This document shows positions 21,536-34,800 of a stretch of DNA of 64,000 bases, one piece after another. How positions within the stretch are numbered: position 1 is the first letter of the stretch; each line of letters starts with the position of its first letter. The DNA lies in contig JAQFVV010012396.1 of NCBI GenBank assembly GCA_028023455.1, positions 7,170,085 to 7,234,084 on the forward strand. Direction: 5' to 3'. A program made the position numbers and the translations under genes. Source of the DNA: Epiperipatus broadwayi. Lineage: Eukaryota > Onychophora > Udeonychophora > Euonychophora > Peripatidae. The notes below the pieces were generated by a model that was not told the origin of the DNA, searched no databases, and saw nothing but the letters and a program-made list of their open reading frames with translations.

Positions 21536-22411
21536 TTCAGTCAAACATATAATTTTTTTCCCTAGATAGCTATGCTATGGCCATATTAGTTGACCATTTA
21601 ATATTGGATGGTGAACAGGTATCTATCTGTTTTTGCCTCAAAGGTAAGACAGATAATGAAAAACTAGTCATATCATACCTGGTAATTAGCAAGATTGAGT
21701 TTAATGATGCCTTTTTTATTTACTGCATGATGACTGTTGGAGAGATGCTTTTGCTCTGCAGTGGATTATTTGGTAATTGATTGTCTTACCTATTTTACAA
21801 GGGCAGTAATATTCATGATGATCATATGAGTATTTTCTTAATTAAAAGTCTATTTTTAATTTTGTATAAATAATCTTGAAAATAATATTATTTTGTAGTT
21901 TGATTAATTTATATAAACCAATAAAAATTATGCTGTCCTAATTAATTTATATATATAAATGAATGGCTTTTTTGATCAGGAGTTCAGTTCATAAGAAGTT
22001 GGAAGTGACGTCCTTCAATTTTCAGCTCCAGAGTTTACCATTCTATCACTGCCCTAAATCCCACAGGAGAATAGGGAAGCGTATTGTATTATTCAAGAGT
22101 TGTCTTATTATCAGCTAGTCAGGAAACAATAAAAATGTATTTTATATAATAAATATTTTAATAAATAATATTGATATACTAGAATTCAAATTGCAAGTCT
22201 TTGAGCATCATATTGAAAATTATATTGATCTTAGTTTTCTACATTTGTTTGGCCTATATTTTACTTGTGTATTCCACCTAATTCTATCAAAAACGATTCT
22301 TCATGACATTGCATAATATTCTGCCTAAAAAATATTCTAAGGGAAAAAAAATTAGAAAAGAAGCCAAGATTTATGATTGTGATGTTTTTGAACATATCCA
22401 GAAAAACATGC

Positions 22412-22472
22412 TGGTTTAGGTCAGTAGATAGAGCATCTGACTTGGCATTGGGAAGTCCCAGGATCGATCTAG
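22412..22472 (+). other. Possible tRNA-like (SINE head) sequence
   Basis: GGTCAGTAGATAGAGCATC is a near-consensus box A (compare TGGCTCAGTGGATAGAGC). About 30 bases later CCAGGATCGATCTAG stands where box B would be, with a degenerate match. It is likely a SINE head or tRNA pseudogene; the T-arm does not form cleanly. Confidence 0.5.
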
Positions 22473-24890
22473 TATTCACAGGCTTAGCACTCAAAGTTTT
22501 TATGAATTCCCAAGCAATGAAACATGGTTTTTTTTTTATATTAAAAAAAAATGTAATGATATTTACTGTTTGAAATTCATAAATTTAGTAAAAATGATGT
22601 TTAGATAATAATTTTTTTTTCTGTTGAATTTTAGCCAAGTAACACCAAATACCATAAAAAAAATGTACATAGTGAGATATCGTATGTTTTTAAGCAAATA
22701 AAGCTTACAAGTAAAAAAACAATCCAGTGTAAAGTCCTTTTGACAATAAATCATGTTTGTTTAGGATTAATTTTGTAATCAAGTTTTATTATTCTTCAAT
22801 TAAATAGATTTTCTTCAAATGTTGTACATATAGTAGAAATCAATGACAAAGCAGTTTGATATGAAATATTTTAGGATGATTCTCTCATTTATTTATTGCA
22901 ATGCTGTTGGCAGACTGAATTTCATGCAAATTGATATCAGTTCGATATGTTTTCAGTCTGTATATTTTTTAAATGCTTTTATTTTTTTAAAAAAAGATTT
23001 CACTAAAAAATGTTATTAAAATGAAAATAAAAATAAATTTTGTTTTTAATTGATTATAAAAGTTGCTTCTTTTAAAATAAATGAAATTTTATTTTCTCTT
23101 GATTGTAAAAGTTTCTTTTTTTAAAAAAGAAATATTTCTTTTACAAACAAAATAATATTGAAATTGATTTTTAATGTCCATGAATTTTCTTTAAAATGTT
23201 ACTTAGATTGTGACACGTTTTCATTCTCTGTTTTAATTAGGAAAATAATTACAAAAAATATCAGAATACTAAAAAAAATTATATATATATATAAATTATT
23301 TTATAATAAAATGCTTTTATTTTCTGCACCCTAAAACAGTAAAAAATAATTGTTTTCTTATATGTAGTGTCCAGAAATTAATTAATTCAATGACTAATTT
23401 TTATAATGTGTTTACAATTAGCATAAAACTTAAATCATTAAAATAGTCTAATGTCAAATTTATATAATTATATAAGTTAGTTTGATTTCAAAACCTTATC
23501 CAAAAAAGTAAATTAAAACTATAGCTTATATCTTAAATAATATAAAAACACAATATGGTTATTGAATGGATGAGTGCAAATACAATCCTCAAATTGATAG
23601 AATAGAAACTAATATGAAGCTTTAAATATGACATTATTCTTTAATGACCCTTGATTATTCAAACTTATAGTAGATGGTTCTGGATCTTAATGATTAGAGT
23701 GAATTGCTGATATTAATACAACTGGTGAAGATAAATAGAGAAAGTCATGCGATGTTTTGTTTAAAATATTTTTTTTATGTTTTTTGAAGTTATAATTTGC
23801 TTTTAGTCAATCACTGAAGAACGTAAATGGCTTTTCAAGAAATATTACCAATTGATTTTTAACATCCTCAGAGAAAGTGCATATGCTAAAACAGTTAAGG
23901 GATAGAAAGTTACTCTCTGTTTCAACCAATAATTGTGATTTTAAATTACATTTGATGAACACTGTATAACAATGTAGAACTTATTTGATTGAATTTTTTA
24001 ATATTATTTAAAATTTGCCAAGCAGAACATGGATGCAACTCTGAAAACTCACAAATCTCTTAACATTCTTCAAGAATTTTGATTAGTACTACCTTTTGAC
24101 ATTTTCTCCAAAAATATTTACCTATATTATTATATGATACTATATATTATAGAGAAAAATCTATGATGTGATTGATCTTAATTCAACTTTTGTGAATCAA
24201 AAATGTTTTAAGTGTGATTCATTTTTGATAAAAGATATAATTTTGAAGACATATGGGGATCTACTTACCTTAAATATAAATCAGTTTACAGAAATAATTT
24301 TGTGTTAGTTGGTATTGAACTTTTTAATACAAAAGCCACTTCCGAATGCTTGTTTGTAAAAATCCCTTTTTATGCGAGTCTGCTTATGAACTTATTGAAA
24401 AAGAAAGTCTCTGATTTTTTTTTTAAATCTTTTCGTAAATTAAGTGATAGAAAAATCATTTTTAAATTAGGCTAGCGTTACTAACATTGTGAAAGAATTT
24501 AAGAAATTGAAATAATTCTGAATTAGATATATCATATGAAGACATGATAATACACGGATAATAAAATTGAATCCTAAGAGATTATAAGAGATTTAGAAAG
24601 TAACTAAAGTGAAATGGATAGATAATGAAATTTGTTAGATTAAAATAAAGAAGATAATCTAAGAATTGGAGCAACTGGATTAAATTTGGAGAAAATTTTA
24701 TTCTGCAGTAGTCTGATAATGATTGAAAATAACGTATGTGTGTATGTCACAAATTAAAATCACAAAACTTTTATTTAATTTCAGAAAAATAAACATGAAC
24801 TCAAAAAATCCTGATCTTGGAGACTTGTGTATTTTGGTTTTTCTCTGTGCTAGGTTTTAAACTACATTTTTTCCTGTTTAATAATAACTT

Positions 24891-24921
<31 letters not shown>

Positions 24922-25832
24922 ATTGTTTATATTAATATGTGAAAGATTTTTTAAATACTTATTTAAAATACGACTGTGATTCATAATAAAACTGCAGAAT
25001 TTTTATTTTATTTCTATTTAACACTCTGAAAAATATCCAATTACCTTAATAAATTATTCATCATATGAACATTAAAGTAACCAGCCAACAAACTTATTTG
25101 TAATAAGCCTTTATTAATTTTGTAATCGAAATTACCACCTGTCCGTCTTCTAAGAAAGTCCTTTTTAAGGCTTATGAACACCTACCGGTCCTACCCTCAG
25201 CTGGAATTCTCCTATAATATACAAAGCATTTTGATTAACCAGTACTAACTTCAGACTACTTAGATTTTATAGTGTGTAAAATAATTCTGAGAAATTTTAC
25301 AAGGTTAAATATTTATTAAATATTATGCTTTTGAATGGTCAGTCAAATATTTCCCACATTAATTAAAATGTTTTTGAATGTTGTAAGTAAAATGATTTCA
25401 AAATTAACTCGAATATTTTATTTTAATTTAGTTATAATTCATTATAAAAAAAAAGTTTGTACTTGAAAATACAAAAGATGAATGAGATATTAAAAAGAGA
25501 TATAGATCTAGTGAGGAATATTTTCTGCACGGAGAGAACTCAATAAGAAGAAATGTGAAGTGACATTGAAATTTAAAGAATCTATCTCTGAAAGTTAACC
25601 TAACAGGTTGGGAAAAAACATAAAACATCATATTATTATTTTAGTTAGTTTTAAGAACTGCATATATAACAACCAAAAATGTAATTGTATATATATTGGG
25701 TTATTTTTAGAATCATAACTTATAGAATTATATTAAGAGAAATAGAATTTGCTACTATGATTTATTTAATATATAAATAAGAAATTTATAACTGTCCAAA
25801 AAAGTGATCTTCACTTAATGAATTACTTATTA
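22473..25832. other. AT-rich stretch with one microsatellite, no gene recognised
   Basis: A (TC)n-(TA)n compound microsatellite lies at about 24889-24920 and a (TA)n run at about 23280-23292. The rest is A/T-rich with no recognisable domain or alignable repeat. Confidence 0.4.
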
Positions 25833-26215
25833 TAATAAATAAATAAATGTTTAGACATTTAAATAGAAAAGGCTTTCATTGGTTTAAGTCTCTTTATTCT
25901 AGCTAACACTTTCAATACTTCCAGTATCATAATCATAACTTTCTGACTTGATTTGCTAACCTTTAATATCATCTATATTTGTACATTGTTTGTCAGATTT
26001 GCATAAATTAAATGTATTGTTTTTTTTATTCAAATCTATGTAGATGTTATTAGAGAGGCCATTTTTTAGATAGAGGGATGCTAGTGTCTTTTTTATTTAA
26101 TGCATATTTGTCTTTGGCTATAGTTCATGCCTTTTTAAACTTTCTTTTTCTCTCGGTGCATACAATATCTGATTTATCTTCTTTAAGAAATATAATAATT
26201 AATCTTTCTTATTGC
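25833..26215 (-). pseudogene. Penelope-like element, 3' fragment
   Basis: On the minus strand this aligns with the plus-strand element at 31000-31310. It covers the last part of the GIY-YIG-containing frame (words around AAAGTTTAAA and CTAGCATCC) and then the 3' flank with ATTTAATTTATGCAAATCTG and AACATTTATTTATTTATTA. Stops and small indels break the frame. Confidence 0.75.
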
Positions 26216-26226
26216 ATTGCCAAATG

Positions 26227-26908
26227 TATATAATATAATATTAAATCATCTATGCACTTTATCACTGTTTCACAGTCCTTTAATTACCAACCTCTTTTAT
26301 AGTTTCGATTGCCCCAGCAATCTTCTTCAGAACTATAATATAATATATTTATATAAATATACATGAACATATAATTTATATATATATGTTTAAGATTATA
26401 ATATTATAGATTAAAGTAAATTATAAATAATTGAATGAATAAATTATAAATATTGATTTGTTAATGAAATGAATAATAATAATATATAAAAATATTAAAT
26501 TAGAGCTAAATATTTAAAAGAATAATAAGAGTAAAATAAAAAAATAAAAATAGAATATATATGATTATAGGAGGTTTTAAATTATAAATATAGAATGTAA
26601 AAAGAGTAAAATATATAATAAATAATATTTAAAGTAATAAATAAATGATGATTATAAGATGTATATAGAATGTATATAAGTTGTATGCATTTAGTGATAC
26701 ATGTATGTAATTATATGTGTATATAAATGTATATGTGTTTGTGTATGTATATGAATTATATACATATAGTGTACATAGATGTATATAAATTATATGCTCA
26801 TGTTTATTTATATATTTGTATTATGTTGTATTTCTGAAACTATAAAAGAGAGTAGTAATTAAAGCATTGTGAAACGCTGATAAAATGCAAAGATGATTTA
26901 ATATTATA
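26227..26908. mobile_element. Foldback (MITE-like) element, apparently inserted in a Penelope-like copy
   Basis: Inverted ends of about 100 bp: the left end, reading TATAATATTAAATCATCTAT and on through GTTTCACA and CTTTTATAGTTTC, is the complement of the right end near 26830-26908. The interior (26340-26830) is almost pure A/T with TATGTG-type microsatellite. Minus-strand Penelope-like sequence lies on both sides (25833-26215 and 26910-27095), so this looks like an insertion splitting one old copy. The short overlap of the two flanks at AAAGCAGATATT leaves the exact junction uncertain. Confidence 0.6.
26298..26337 (-). other. Nested double hairpin with hammerhead-like core words
   Basis: On the minus strand TATAGTT and AACTATA pair outside, and GATTGC and GCAATC pair inside around TGGG. 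Between the stems sit CTGAAGA and GAAA, which match the hammerhead CUGANGA and GAAA boxes. No NUH cleavage site in the right place follows, so I treat it as a structured motif, not a ribozyme. Confidence 0.4.
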
Positions 26909-26909
26909 A

Positions 26910-27095
26910 TATATGCTTTAGAGAGATCGAATTCATCGCCTGACTACAGCTCGTGCTCCAAGAAATTGAGGAGTATTCACTGCTTCTTTTTGCCATGTTA
27001 TATAAATAGTTGTGTTGGGTCAGTATTTTTGCACATGATTTTATATGCTACTTAGTTAGCTTGTCTTTAGAATTATTCAACAGCTTGTTTTATGA
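26910..27095 (-). pseudogene. Penelope-like element fragment covering part of the GIY-YIG domain
   Basis: The minus strand aligns with 30743-31000 of the plus-strand copy. Shared words are CAAGCTGTTGAA(T/C)AATTCTAA, TATAAAATCATGTGCAAAAA and (A/G)GCAAAAAGAA(G/A)CAG. It lies upstream, in element sense, of the fragment at 25833-26215. Together they suggest one copy split by the foldback between them. Confidence 0.7.
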
Positions 27096-27100
27096 AAGAG

Positions 27101-29399
27101 GTGATCAGAAATGTATTGTAAGATGTGGTCTTACATTCCATCAAAAACCATTAAACACCTTTATCTAATTCAAACCCAATTCCCACAATAACAATATTCT
27201 CTGCATATAATATAAAACAAGTTATATGTATAAAGAGAATGCAACTCAAATAAAACGTATTACTGAAAGATGAAATATTCACAAGCACTGTAGCTGAGAA
27301 ACATTTAATTGTTTCTGTAATTAAATATCTAACAAATGTGTGATAAAATACATAATCCAAACTAAACTATAAAACTTAAATATTAATACTTACCTCTGTT
27401 ATAAAAACTTCTCTTTAATTATTGTTTAATGTACACACATTACAACAATACAAGGAAAAGATTATCAAATCTATATGCAAGCAAGAAAAATCACACACAC
27501 ACAAAAAAAAAAAACATAAAGAAAAAAAAAGAAATAAAATTTTATTGTTATTAATCTATCATATCTTTATATAAATCTTAAAAAATGACATAAGTAATTA
27601 ACTCAATGTATGAACTCGAATTTGCCATTTGAAAGAGGCAAATGAACATTAAAAAGAACCACCTCATTTTGGTGACTAGCAAAAGATATATACAAATAAC
27701 CTTCTCAAAAATCAGATCAAAAACTTTTATCAGGTAACCAACATGTATACTTTGTGAATGGAATATCGAACTTGTCATTTGAACATAAAAGTCTGCAACC
27801 ATCAAATTAAAAACCTTAAATGAGAATATCTCATTGAATATGGATAAAAGCTAGAATAAAAGTGTATGGATTTAAACCCTACAAACCAAGGATTTTAAAT
27901 TATAAATCCCATAAATAGCTGTAAATTTATTTGATACTTCAATTGTATTTTTAGTCTAGAGCCATAGAGTTAGATCAACTTTAACTTGAGATTCCCAATA
28001 GCCAATAACTTGCTATTCAGTAAACTCATGAACTTTTATCAACAATGTATATAGAAACAGACAGCCGTGCACTACTAGAAATCATCCATGGGAAAAGAGT
28101 CATCACCCATGGAGTTGTAACCATCAAAACAATGTGAATAGACTTAGCATCTATTCATCTAAGCTGAAAGTACCACCAACTTTACTATTTGAAGGTGAAG
28201 CTGTAAACTTAACATCTCGAGGCATGCTATCCAGAAGAGAGAAATTCTGATCACCATCATGTATGTTCTAGAACATTCGAACCCCATTTGGATCATGAAC
28301 TATAGCAATAAGAACATTGATAATCCTTTTATGACATTTTCCTTTATGGACTCTTATTGATCTTAGGTTGACATCATGTTTTTATTTTATGTATCTATAT
28401 TTTGTGTTTATTTTTTTTTTCTTTACCACAGGTTGAGGGGTCAATTATTAATATGTTAGAAAAAATAAAACATTATTAGCCTTATTTTTAAATTGGAATA
28501 AAATATAGAGTCAGGCATGAACTTGCTTGCAGATGAATTTAATCATCACCAGGGATAGGTAATATTTTATATTCTTACACATTAAATACTGACACTTATG
28601 CAGTTACATTGTTATTTGTTGTTGTTTTTTTGTTGATATTAATCATTTTGTCGGTTATTTGTTGTTGTTTTTCAGTAAAAATGGATTAATAATTTCTAGT
28701 ATGAATGGTCTTTCTGCCCTTTTAGAAACAAATCATAATAGAAGGGGGGAATCTATATCATCATCATGTTGTTAAGATGAATTAATCAATAAACATATCA
28801 GAGACAATAAATTATGATTTTAATAAGGTTTACATTAGCAAACAAGTGTAGATATAAATAATAACAAGTTTTAATTTAAATTTGTTTTTGTTAGTATTAA
28901 CATTGAATGATTATTCTTTGAGGGAAAAAGAGGGATTGGATTAATAAGTATTAACTGCATTAATCAAAGAGTAGTCATAAATATTAACTAAATTAATTGC
29001 TCTTGTTATAATCTCTCATTGCATAAATTGTAATAATTGTAATAAAATTTGTTACACATATGATTTTAAAATTAAAGACTGTCATTTGTGTTTTTTCTTT
29101 ACTCAGTTCTCAATTTATCACATGCTCACACATTAAAGGTAGTAATATTAATATTATCTGAAGTAGAATAGTATGCCCATTCTCCCTAAGCTCAAATTCT
29201 GGGATAAACAGAAGTCAAAGATGGAGAAAAAAGATTGGTATATATATATATTTGTCTTATGTTTGTATACTAATATATCATCTTCTAGGAGTGAAATCAG
29301 AGTGGAAATGAGTCTATACATCTATGAATCCTAGATATGCTTTCTCACTTACTCTGATGGCATCAAGTCTACTGTTGTCCAAGGTCCAGACCCATTCCA
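27101..29399. other. AT-rich stretch, no gene recognised
   Basis: Contains an A-rich block at about 27497-27530 and a less AT-biased tract at 28040-28330 with no recognised domain. The phrase TTTGTTGTTGTTTTT(C/T) is repeated at about 28615 and 28658. Confidence 0.4.
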
Positions 29400-30038
29400 T
29401 TATAGTATGTTATATTTATCAGTATATACGTTTTTTTAATTTCTGTGTGATCCTTGACACAAGGGATGCTAGTCCATTTTTTCTCATTGGAGCGGGGTTG
29501 TGCTGGGTTCTTAACTTCATTATAGAATTTGTTGATTGGGGCATTAATTTTTTTTAAAGTTGTACCCTATATTTTTTATATCTGTGGTATATACATCTGT
29601 ATTATTTCTCCCTTCTGCTTCAAATATGCATAATTTTAAATTTCTATGGAAAAATCTTTCAGACCTACACATTTATGGAGCATGGGAGTTAATGATCTAG
29701 GGTGTATTATTCCTCTAACATTCTCAGGTTTCAGTTCCATCTTGTAGTTCAAAATATTATTCTGCCTTTGAATATTTAAATCCAAAAATTGTATATGTTG
29801 ATCTTCATCTTTTTTCTCAATTATCCAAATTAAGGAAGACTTTTGTGCTAGTTTGTGTTGAATTTGAGTTATAATTTCTTCATCTGCACAGAATAAAGTG
29901 TCATCCACATATCTTAAATATAATATTTTTTTTGGTAGTACTTTGAATTTCAGTATAATTAATTTTTCAATTTTAACTAGAAATAAGCTAAGATAACCTC
30001 ATTAAAAGGTAGCCCCATCAGCTAACCATGATTCATTG
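29400..30038 (-). pseudogene. Penelope-like element reverse transcriptase fragment, left arm of a head-to-head pair
   Basis: The minus-strand frame 29908-29636 begins MDDTLFCADEE, from the catalytic YVDD region, and runs through EKKDEDQHIQFLDLNIQR, a segment typical of Penelope-like RTs (the usual ...LPFLDV...). It is the reverse complement of the plus-strand copy starting at 30089, with about 50 bp between them. This arm ends near 29400, before the GIY-YIG domain that the right arm retains. The first catalytic aspartates appear intact here (MDD), whereas the right arm has lost one. Confidence 0.8.
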
Positions 30039-30088
30039 TATAAAGTTTTGCGAAGAAACTATGATAATAGTTAATAATAAACATTATA

Positions 30089-31310
30089 AAATGAATCATG
30101 GATGGTAATGGGATTACCTTTTAATGGAATTATCTACAGCTTATTTCTATCTAAAATTAAAAAATTAATTATACCAAAATTCAAAGTTCTGCCAAACAAA
30201 ATATTATGTTTAAGATATGTGGACAGCATTTTACTCTGTAGACAAAGAAATAATCGCTCAAATTCAGCAAGAACTAGCACAGAAATTTTTTTAATTTGGA
30301 CAATTGGGAAAGAAGATGAAAATCAAATATAAATTTTTTGGATTTAAATATTCAAAGGCAGAATAATATTTTGAACTACAAGATGGAACTCAAGCATATG
30401 AATGTTAGAGGAATGATACACCCTAGATCATTAACTCCCATGGCCCATAAATATGCAAGTCTGAAAGGTTTTCTTCACAGAAATTTAAAATTATGCAAAT
30501 TTGAAGCAGATTGAAGAAACAATATAGATGTATACACCAAAGATATAAAAAATATGGGATATAAATTTAAAAAATTAACTGCACAATCGACAAAGAACAA
30601 AGTTAATAATCCAGCACAACCCCGCTCCTATGAGAAATAATGGATTAGCTTCCTTTATGTGTCAAGGATCATGCAGAAATTAAGAAACATAAATGTGATA
30701 AATATAACATAAGTTTCTGATCGCCCCAACTCCTTCATTAGACAAGCTGTTGAACAATTCTAAAGATAAGCTAACTAGGGAGACTGCACCCCAAGTAGTA
30801 TATAAAATCATGTGCAAAAATACTAATTATTCAAATGCATATTATGAGGAAACAAAAACAAACCTATTTATAAAACTGGTGCAATACAATTATTTATATA
30901 ACCGGGCAAAAAGAAACAGCAAATACTTCTCAATATTCTTAAAGCATGAGCTACAATCAGGACACAAAGTCAATCTCTCCAAAGCAGATATTATATGCAT
31001 CAAAAGAGATGACAGAAAAATAAAGTTTAAAGAGGTATGGACTATAGTCAAAGACAAGTACACATTAAATAAAAAGGAAGCTAGTGTCCTTCTATATAAT
31101 AGATTTGAATAAAAAACAGTAAATTTAATTTATGCAAATCTGACAAACTATATACTAATACAGATAATATCAAATGTTAGCTAAATTATCATAAAGCTAT
31201 GATTATGATATTGGAAGTATAGAAAGCACTTAGCTAGAATAATAGAATAAAAAGACTTCAATCAATGAAAGACTTTTCTGTTTAAATATCTAAACATTTA
31301 TTTATTTATT
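30089..31310 (+). pseudogene. Penelope-like element: RT C-terminal part plus GIY-YIG endonuclease domain
   Basis: Frame 30102-30332 starts in the RT with MGLPFNGIIYSLFLSKIKKL and reaches LRYVDSILLC, where YVDD has become YVDS. It then shifts out of frame around 30300-30360. After several stops, frame 30750-31112 gives a GIY-YIG-type domain: VVYKIMCK, NAYYEETKTNL (in place of YIGET), then LKHELQSGHKVNLSKADII and a final C-terminal segment. RT followed by GIY-YIG is the defining order of Penelope-like elements. The 3' flank to about 31310 matches the copy at 25833-26100. The RT N-terminal half is missing. The element is dead: a catalytic residue is lost and the frames are broken. Confidence 0.85.
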
Positions 31311-34300
31311 ACAATTAATACAGAAAAATAGATAAAAGTAATATTTATAGAATTATGAATTACTTATTATTAAAAATAGTTGTGCTTAGTGCTTCTTGTG
31401 TTTACTTGTATATTCTTGTATTTCATTTTTTCTGCTTACATATAAATTAATTGATTCAAGAACTTGGTAGATCAATAACTCAATTTGTGGGGAGTTGAGA
31501 CATAGCAAGTTAAATATTTTATTATGACAATAATATTATAAAGTAAGTGGTGTTTGAAAATTACAATGTGAAATTTTGACTGTGGTGGAAGTTATTCGAT
31601 TTTTATGTATATGAACATTTATAAATTTTGATTTGTCCTAATTTGAAACAAAAGACCTAAAAAATTGGGGGGATAGAGGAATAATGTTATTAAAATTTAA
31701 TATTACTTGTAGAATTTACATTTGATATTAATCAATGTCTCAACCAGCATTTTAAACATTCCTGTATTTTAATATTATGATTCTAATACCCAAATAAAGA
31801 TAATAAATACATAATCATAAGGTCTACTACTTGGATTATTTGTGGCACTTGAGTACCATTTTGATAAGTTGAGCACGACAGTTTCTGTTCAATTGACACA
31901 TTTTTTTCCTGATTGAGAATCAATCCTCTAACCTTTAATCTCGAATCTGTTACTTTAGACATCATAAGGCATTAAAGATTATGATGTATCACTAAATATT
32001 AAGATGCTAAACTAAACTGTATTTTACAGATAGCAAATAATGGTAAACTACCATTGATGACGGACAGTATTATAATTTATGAGTGTACGCTAATAATTCC
32101 TTAACATTTTTAATTTAATCTTTGTCTGCTGTGTACCTGTATTATTTATAAATATTTAAGTTATTAATGATATTAGTACATATAATTTCTAGAATTCATT
32201 TATATTGAATGTATATGTAAATTTTTGGTCATATTTATTATAAGTGGCGGCTAATTATGTTTTTTTTACATGTACTATTCTTCAAATTGTATATGACATA
32301 TGGTAAAAATCAATCAGTTAAGTATTAGTTTATATTTTTTTATGTGCGTTTTATTAAAATCAAAGCAACAATTGTTCTGTCGCCTTAGTTTAAGATGACA
32401 ACATATGTTGATCTATTCAGAATTAAAAATGACACCTTTCTGATAATTTCTCTTTGAATTGAGGAGTTTATTTCTCACCTGCCTTAGATGCTGTAATTGA
32501 TTTTAGATAATTCAGATTTTTTTTTCCGTCAGTGCTTCTGGGAGGATAAGTTATTTTTATTGACATTCATTTTTCTTTACTTAGATTATTACTTTGAATT
32601 TGACCGTTTGACATGACTATTTGAAAGCCCCCCCCCCCCTCTTCTATGTTTCTTTTTAAAAAAAAAAAAAAACTTTCAGATTTTTAAAAAAAGTTTCGGA
32701 TGATTTTAATGCTATTTTTAATTAAGCTCCGTTTTTTTTTTTTTTTTTGCTAGCCTGAATTAAGCCATTGAATATCAATATTTCGACGGCAAGATATTGG
32801 GGGTGGGGGGAGATAGTGAAAAGCTTTGTTTATGTATTTTATGAATATATTTTTTAATTTAAAAAGTGATAGTTGATAATTATTACTCTTCGTTTTATGA
32901 TATTATTATTGTGAAATAGTTGTTATAGTTTATCGTCACTAGTTATATATATTTGTACGATGAAAATTGGAGGTGATAAAATTGACACTTGTTTCCACAG
33001 ATGGTGCTACTGTGATTGCAGTGATTCGATTATATATAAAATTTTATATAACTTGGCAAGTAAAATCAATCATAGTTGCATTTTAATTATCGAAGGGCTA
33101 AGTAAATTTTATGATATAACTCTAAAATATTATAGGTTTTTAAAATAAATTATGTGTTAAGAGGGTAACCTCAAAGTAATCTACTACCGATGATAATTAA
33201 GTGTTATCACTTGGTCACAGTACTGTTGTCTTTCTCAACTATTCTTTAGGTAGAGAATTAACATATCCATGTTTAAATTGACAAAATAAAATTTCTTAAC
33301 TGAAACAAAGTTGAGTTTTTTGGTTAGGTTGATGTAGAATCAATCTTAGAAATTGTAAGGACTCAATTGGAAACATTTCTTTTTGAAATCTCAAGCTCAT
33401 AGTCAAGTTACACAGAGTTTTGGATATATGAAGTTTATTAGAGACCCTAATATTCTATGATAGAGAGGAAATACCAACATGTGAGCTTAAAAAGACCATT
33501 TAAGTTAATAGACCAAATGGATACAATCACAATTAGAAAATTGTCTGCATGAAAACTTAATAGGTAAACAAACAAAATATATAGATTGCTTTTTAAAAAT
33601 AAATAGGTACAAAATCACTTATTTTAGTGACTGTAAAACGTTTTAATAAAGTTTATTAAATATAATTTTTGTTTATAATATATATATAAATAAACGGATA
33701 ATAGGGTACAAAGCATTTTTTTTTATTTAAAAAAAAAAAAAGCTTAAAATTATTAAATTTTAAATCAGCTTTTTATCGTGAAAAAGTTCTTTTTTTATTT
33801 TTTTTTATGTAAAATCCTTTAGCATTTTGTTTAAAGGCCTGATAATTTCAATTCAGTGGATATAATAACCAAACTTCAAACATTCCTGCTGAATCCGCTT
33901 TTAAAAACTTTCTTCCGGTAACAAAATCGCTGGGATTGTCAAGAAAATCCATTAATTAAATAAACTTATAAATGCAGTAGGTTTGCTATTCTAAATAAGA
34001 ATTAAAATATTTTCATGGACATTTTTAAGCTCTATTATGAAAATTGATATACATGGTTTTGCTCTCTTACAAATCATATAATTATTTATTATCAGTCAAT
34101 TTTGTAATTTAAACTTGTTCTTTTTCCTGTGCCATCTTAACATCTGATAATACCACTTCCAGATCTTATTATTTATGGAATTCTTGGGGTGGTGCTAAAT
34201 ATTGCACAAAAATCCAAATAAAGTTTGATGCTTTTTCAATTATTCAAATTACAGTTCCAAGTTTTTGCAGTGCTTTATTTGCGAGTCAAACATTAAACGT

Positions 34301-34800
34301 GGAATTTGTCTTTGGATCTGAGATTCATTTACAGATATATAATCAAATATATTAGTGTTTATTCCAATATTTGAATACGGTTTAATATCTATATCTTCAG
34401 CAAATTCATTGTGATTAATCAAGGCTTTATTAAAATCTTTTTTTTCACATATATATTTTTAAACCAATTATTAAACTTCTGGAATGAAAAAAGCCCAGAA
34501 ATCCAAGAAATTACTCTGAATTTCTTACAATGTTCATTATTTTTTTTCTCTTTTAATAAAACAAATTGGATCCAATCATTTATCTTTTGAAATCCATACA
34601 TTTAGTGAGACAAAAAGTGCAATGGTGGTGAGAAGAACATTGAGACTGGTGATTATATTTCAACCTTTCTTTTCTTTTTTTAAATAATAATTGTTGTTTT
34701 ATAGACTTGTTTGTGAATTTGTTTTAATTTTTTTTTTATTTTATAGTTAATTATAAATTCTTTTTTTGTAAATTTTAAATTTAATATAAGATTTTTGAAT
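31311..34800. other. AT-rich stretch, no gene recognised
   Basis: A C11 run near 32629-32639 is followed by an A14 run and T-rich runs; a G-rich block GGGGGTGGGGGGAG lies near 32799-32812. Around 34405-34600 the phrase CTTCTGGAATGAAAAAAGCCC with CCAAT(C/T)ATT words repeats loosely on the minus strand (WI.GLFSFQKFNNW versus YGFQKINDWI), possibly an old duplication. Confidence 0.4.

Noticed and set aside
26298-26337. An active hammerhead ribozyme
   Set aside because: Both boxes are present but there is no cleavage triplet with a closing stem I/III, so only a structured motif is claimed.
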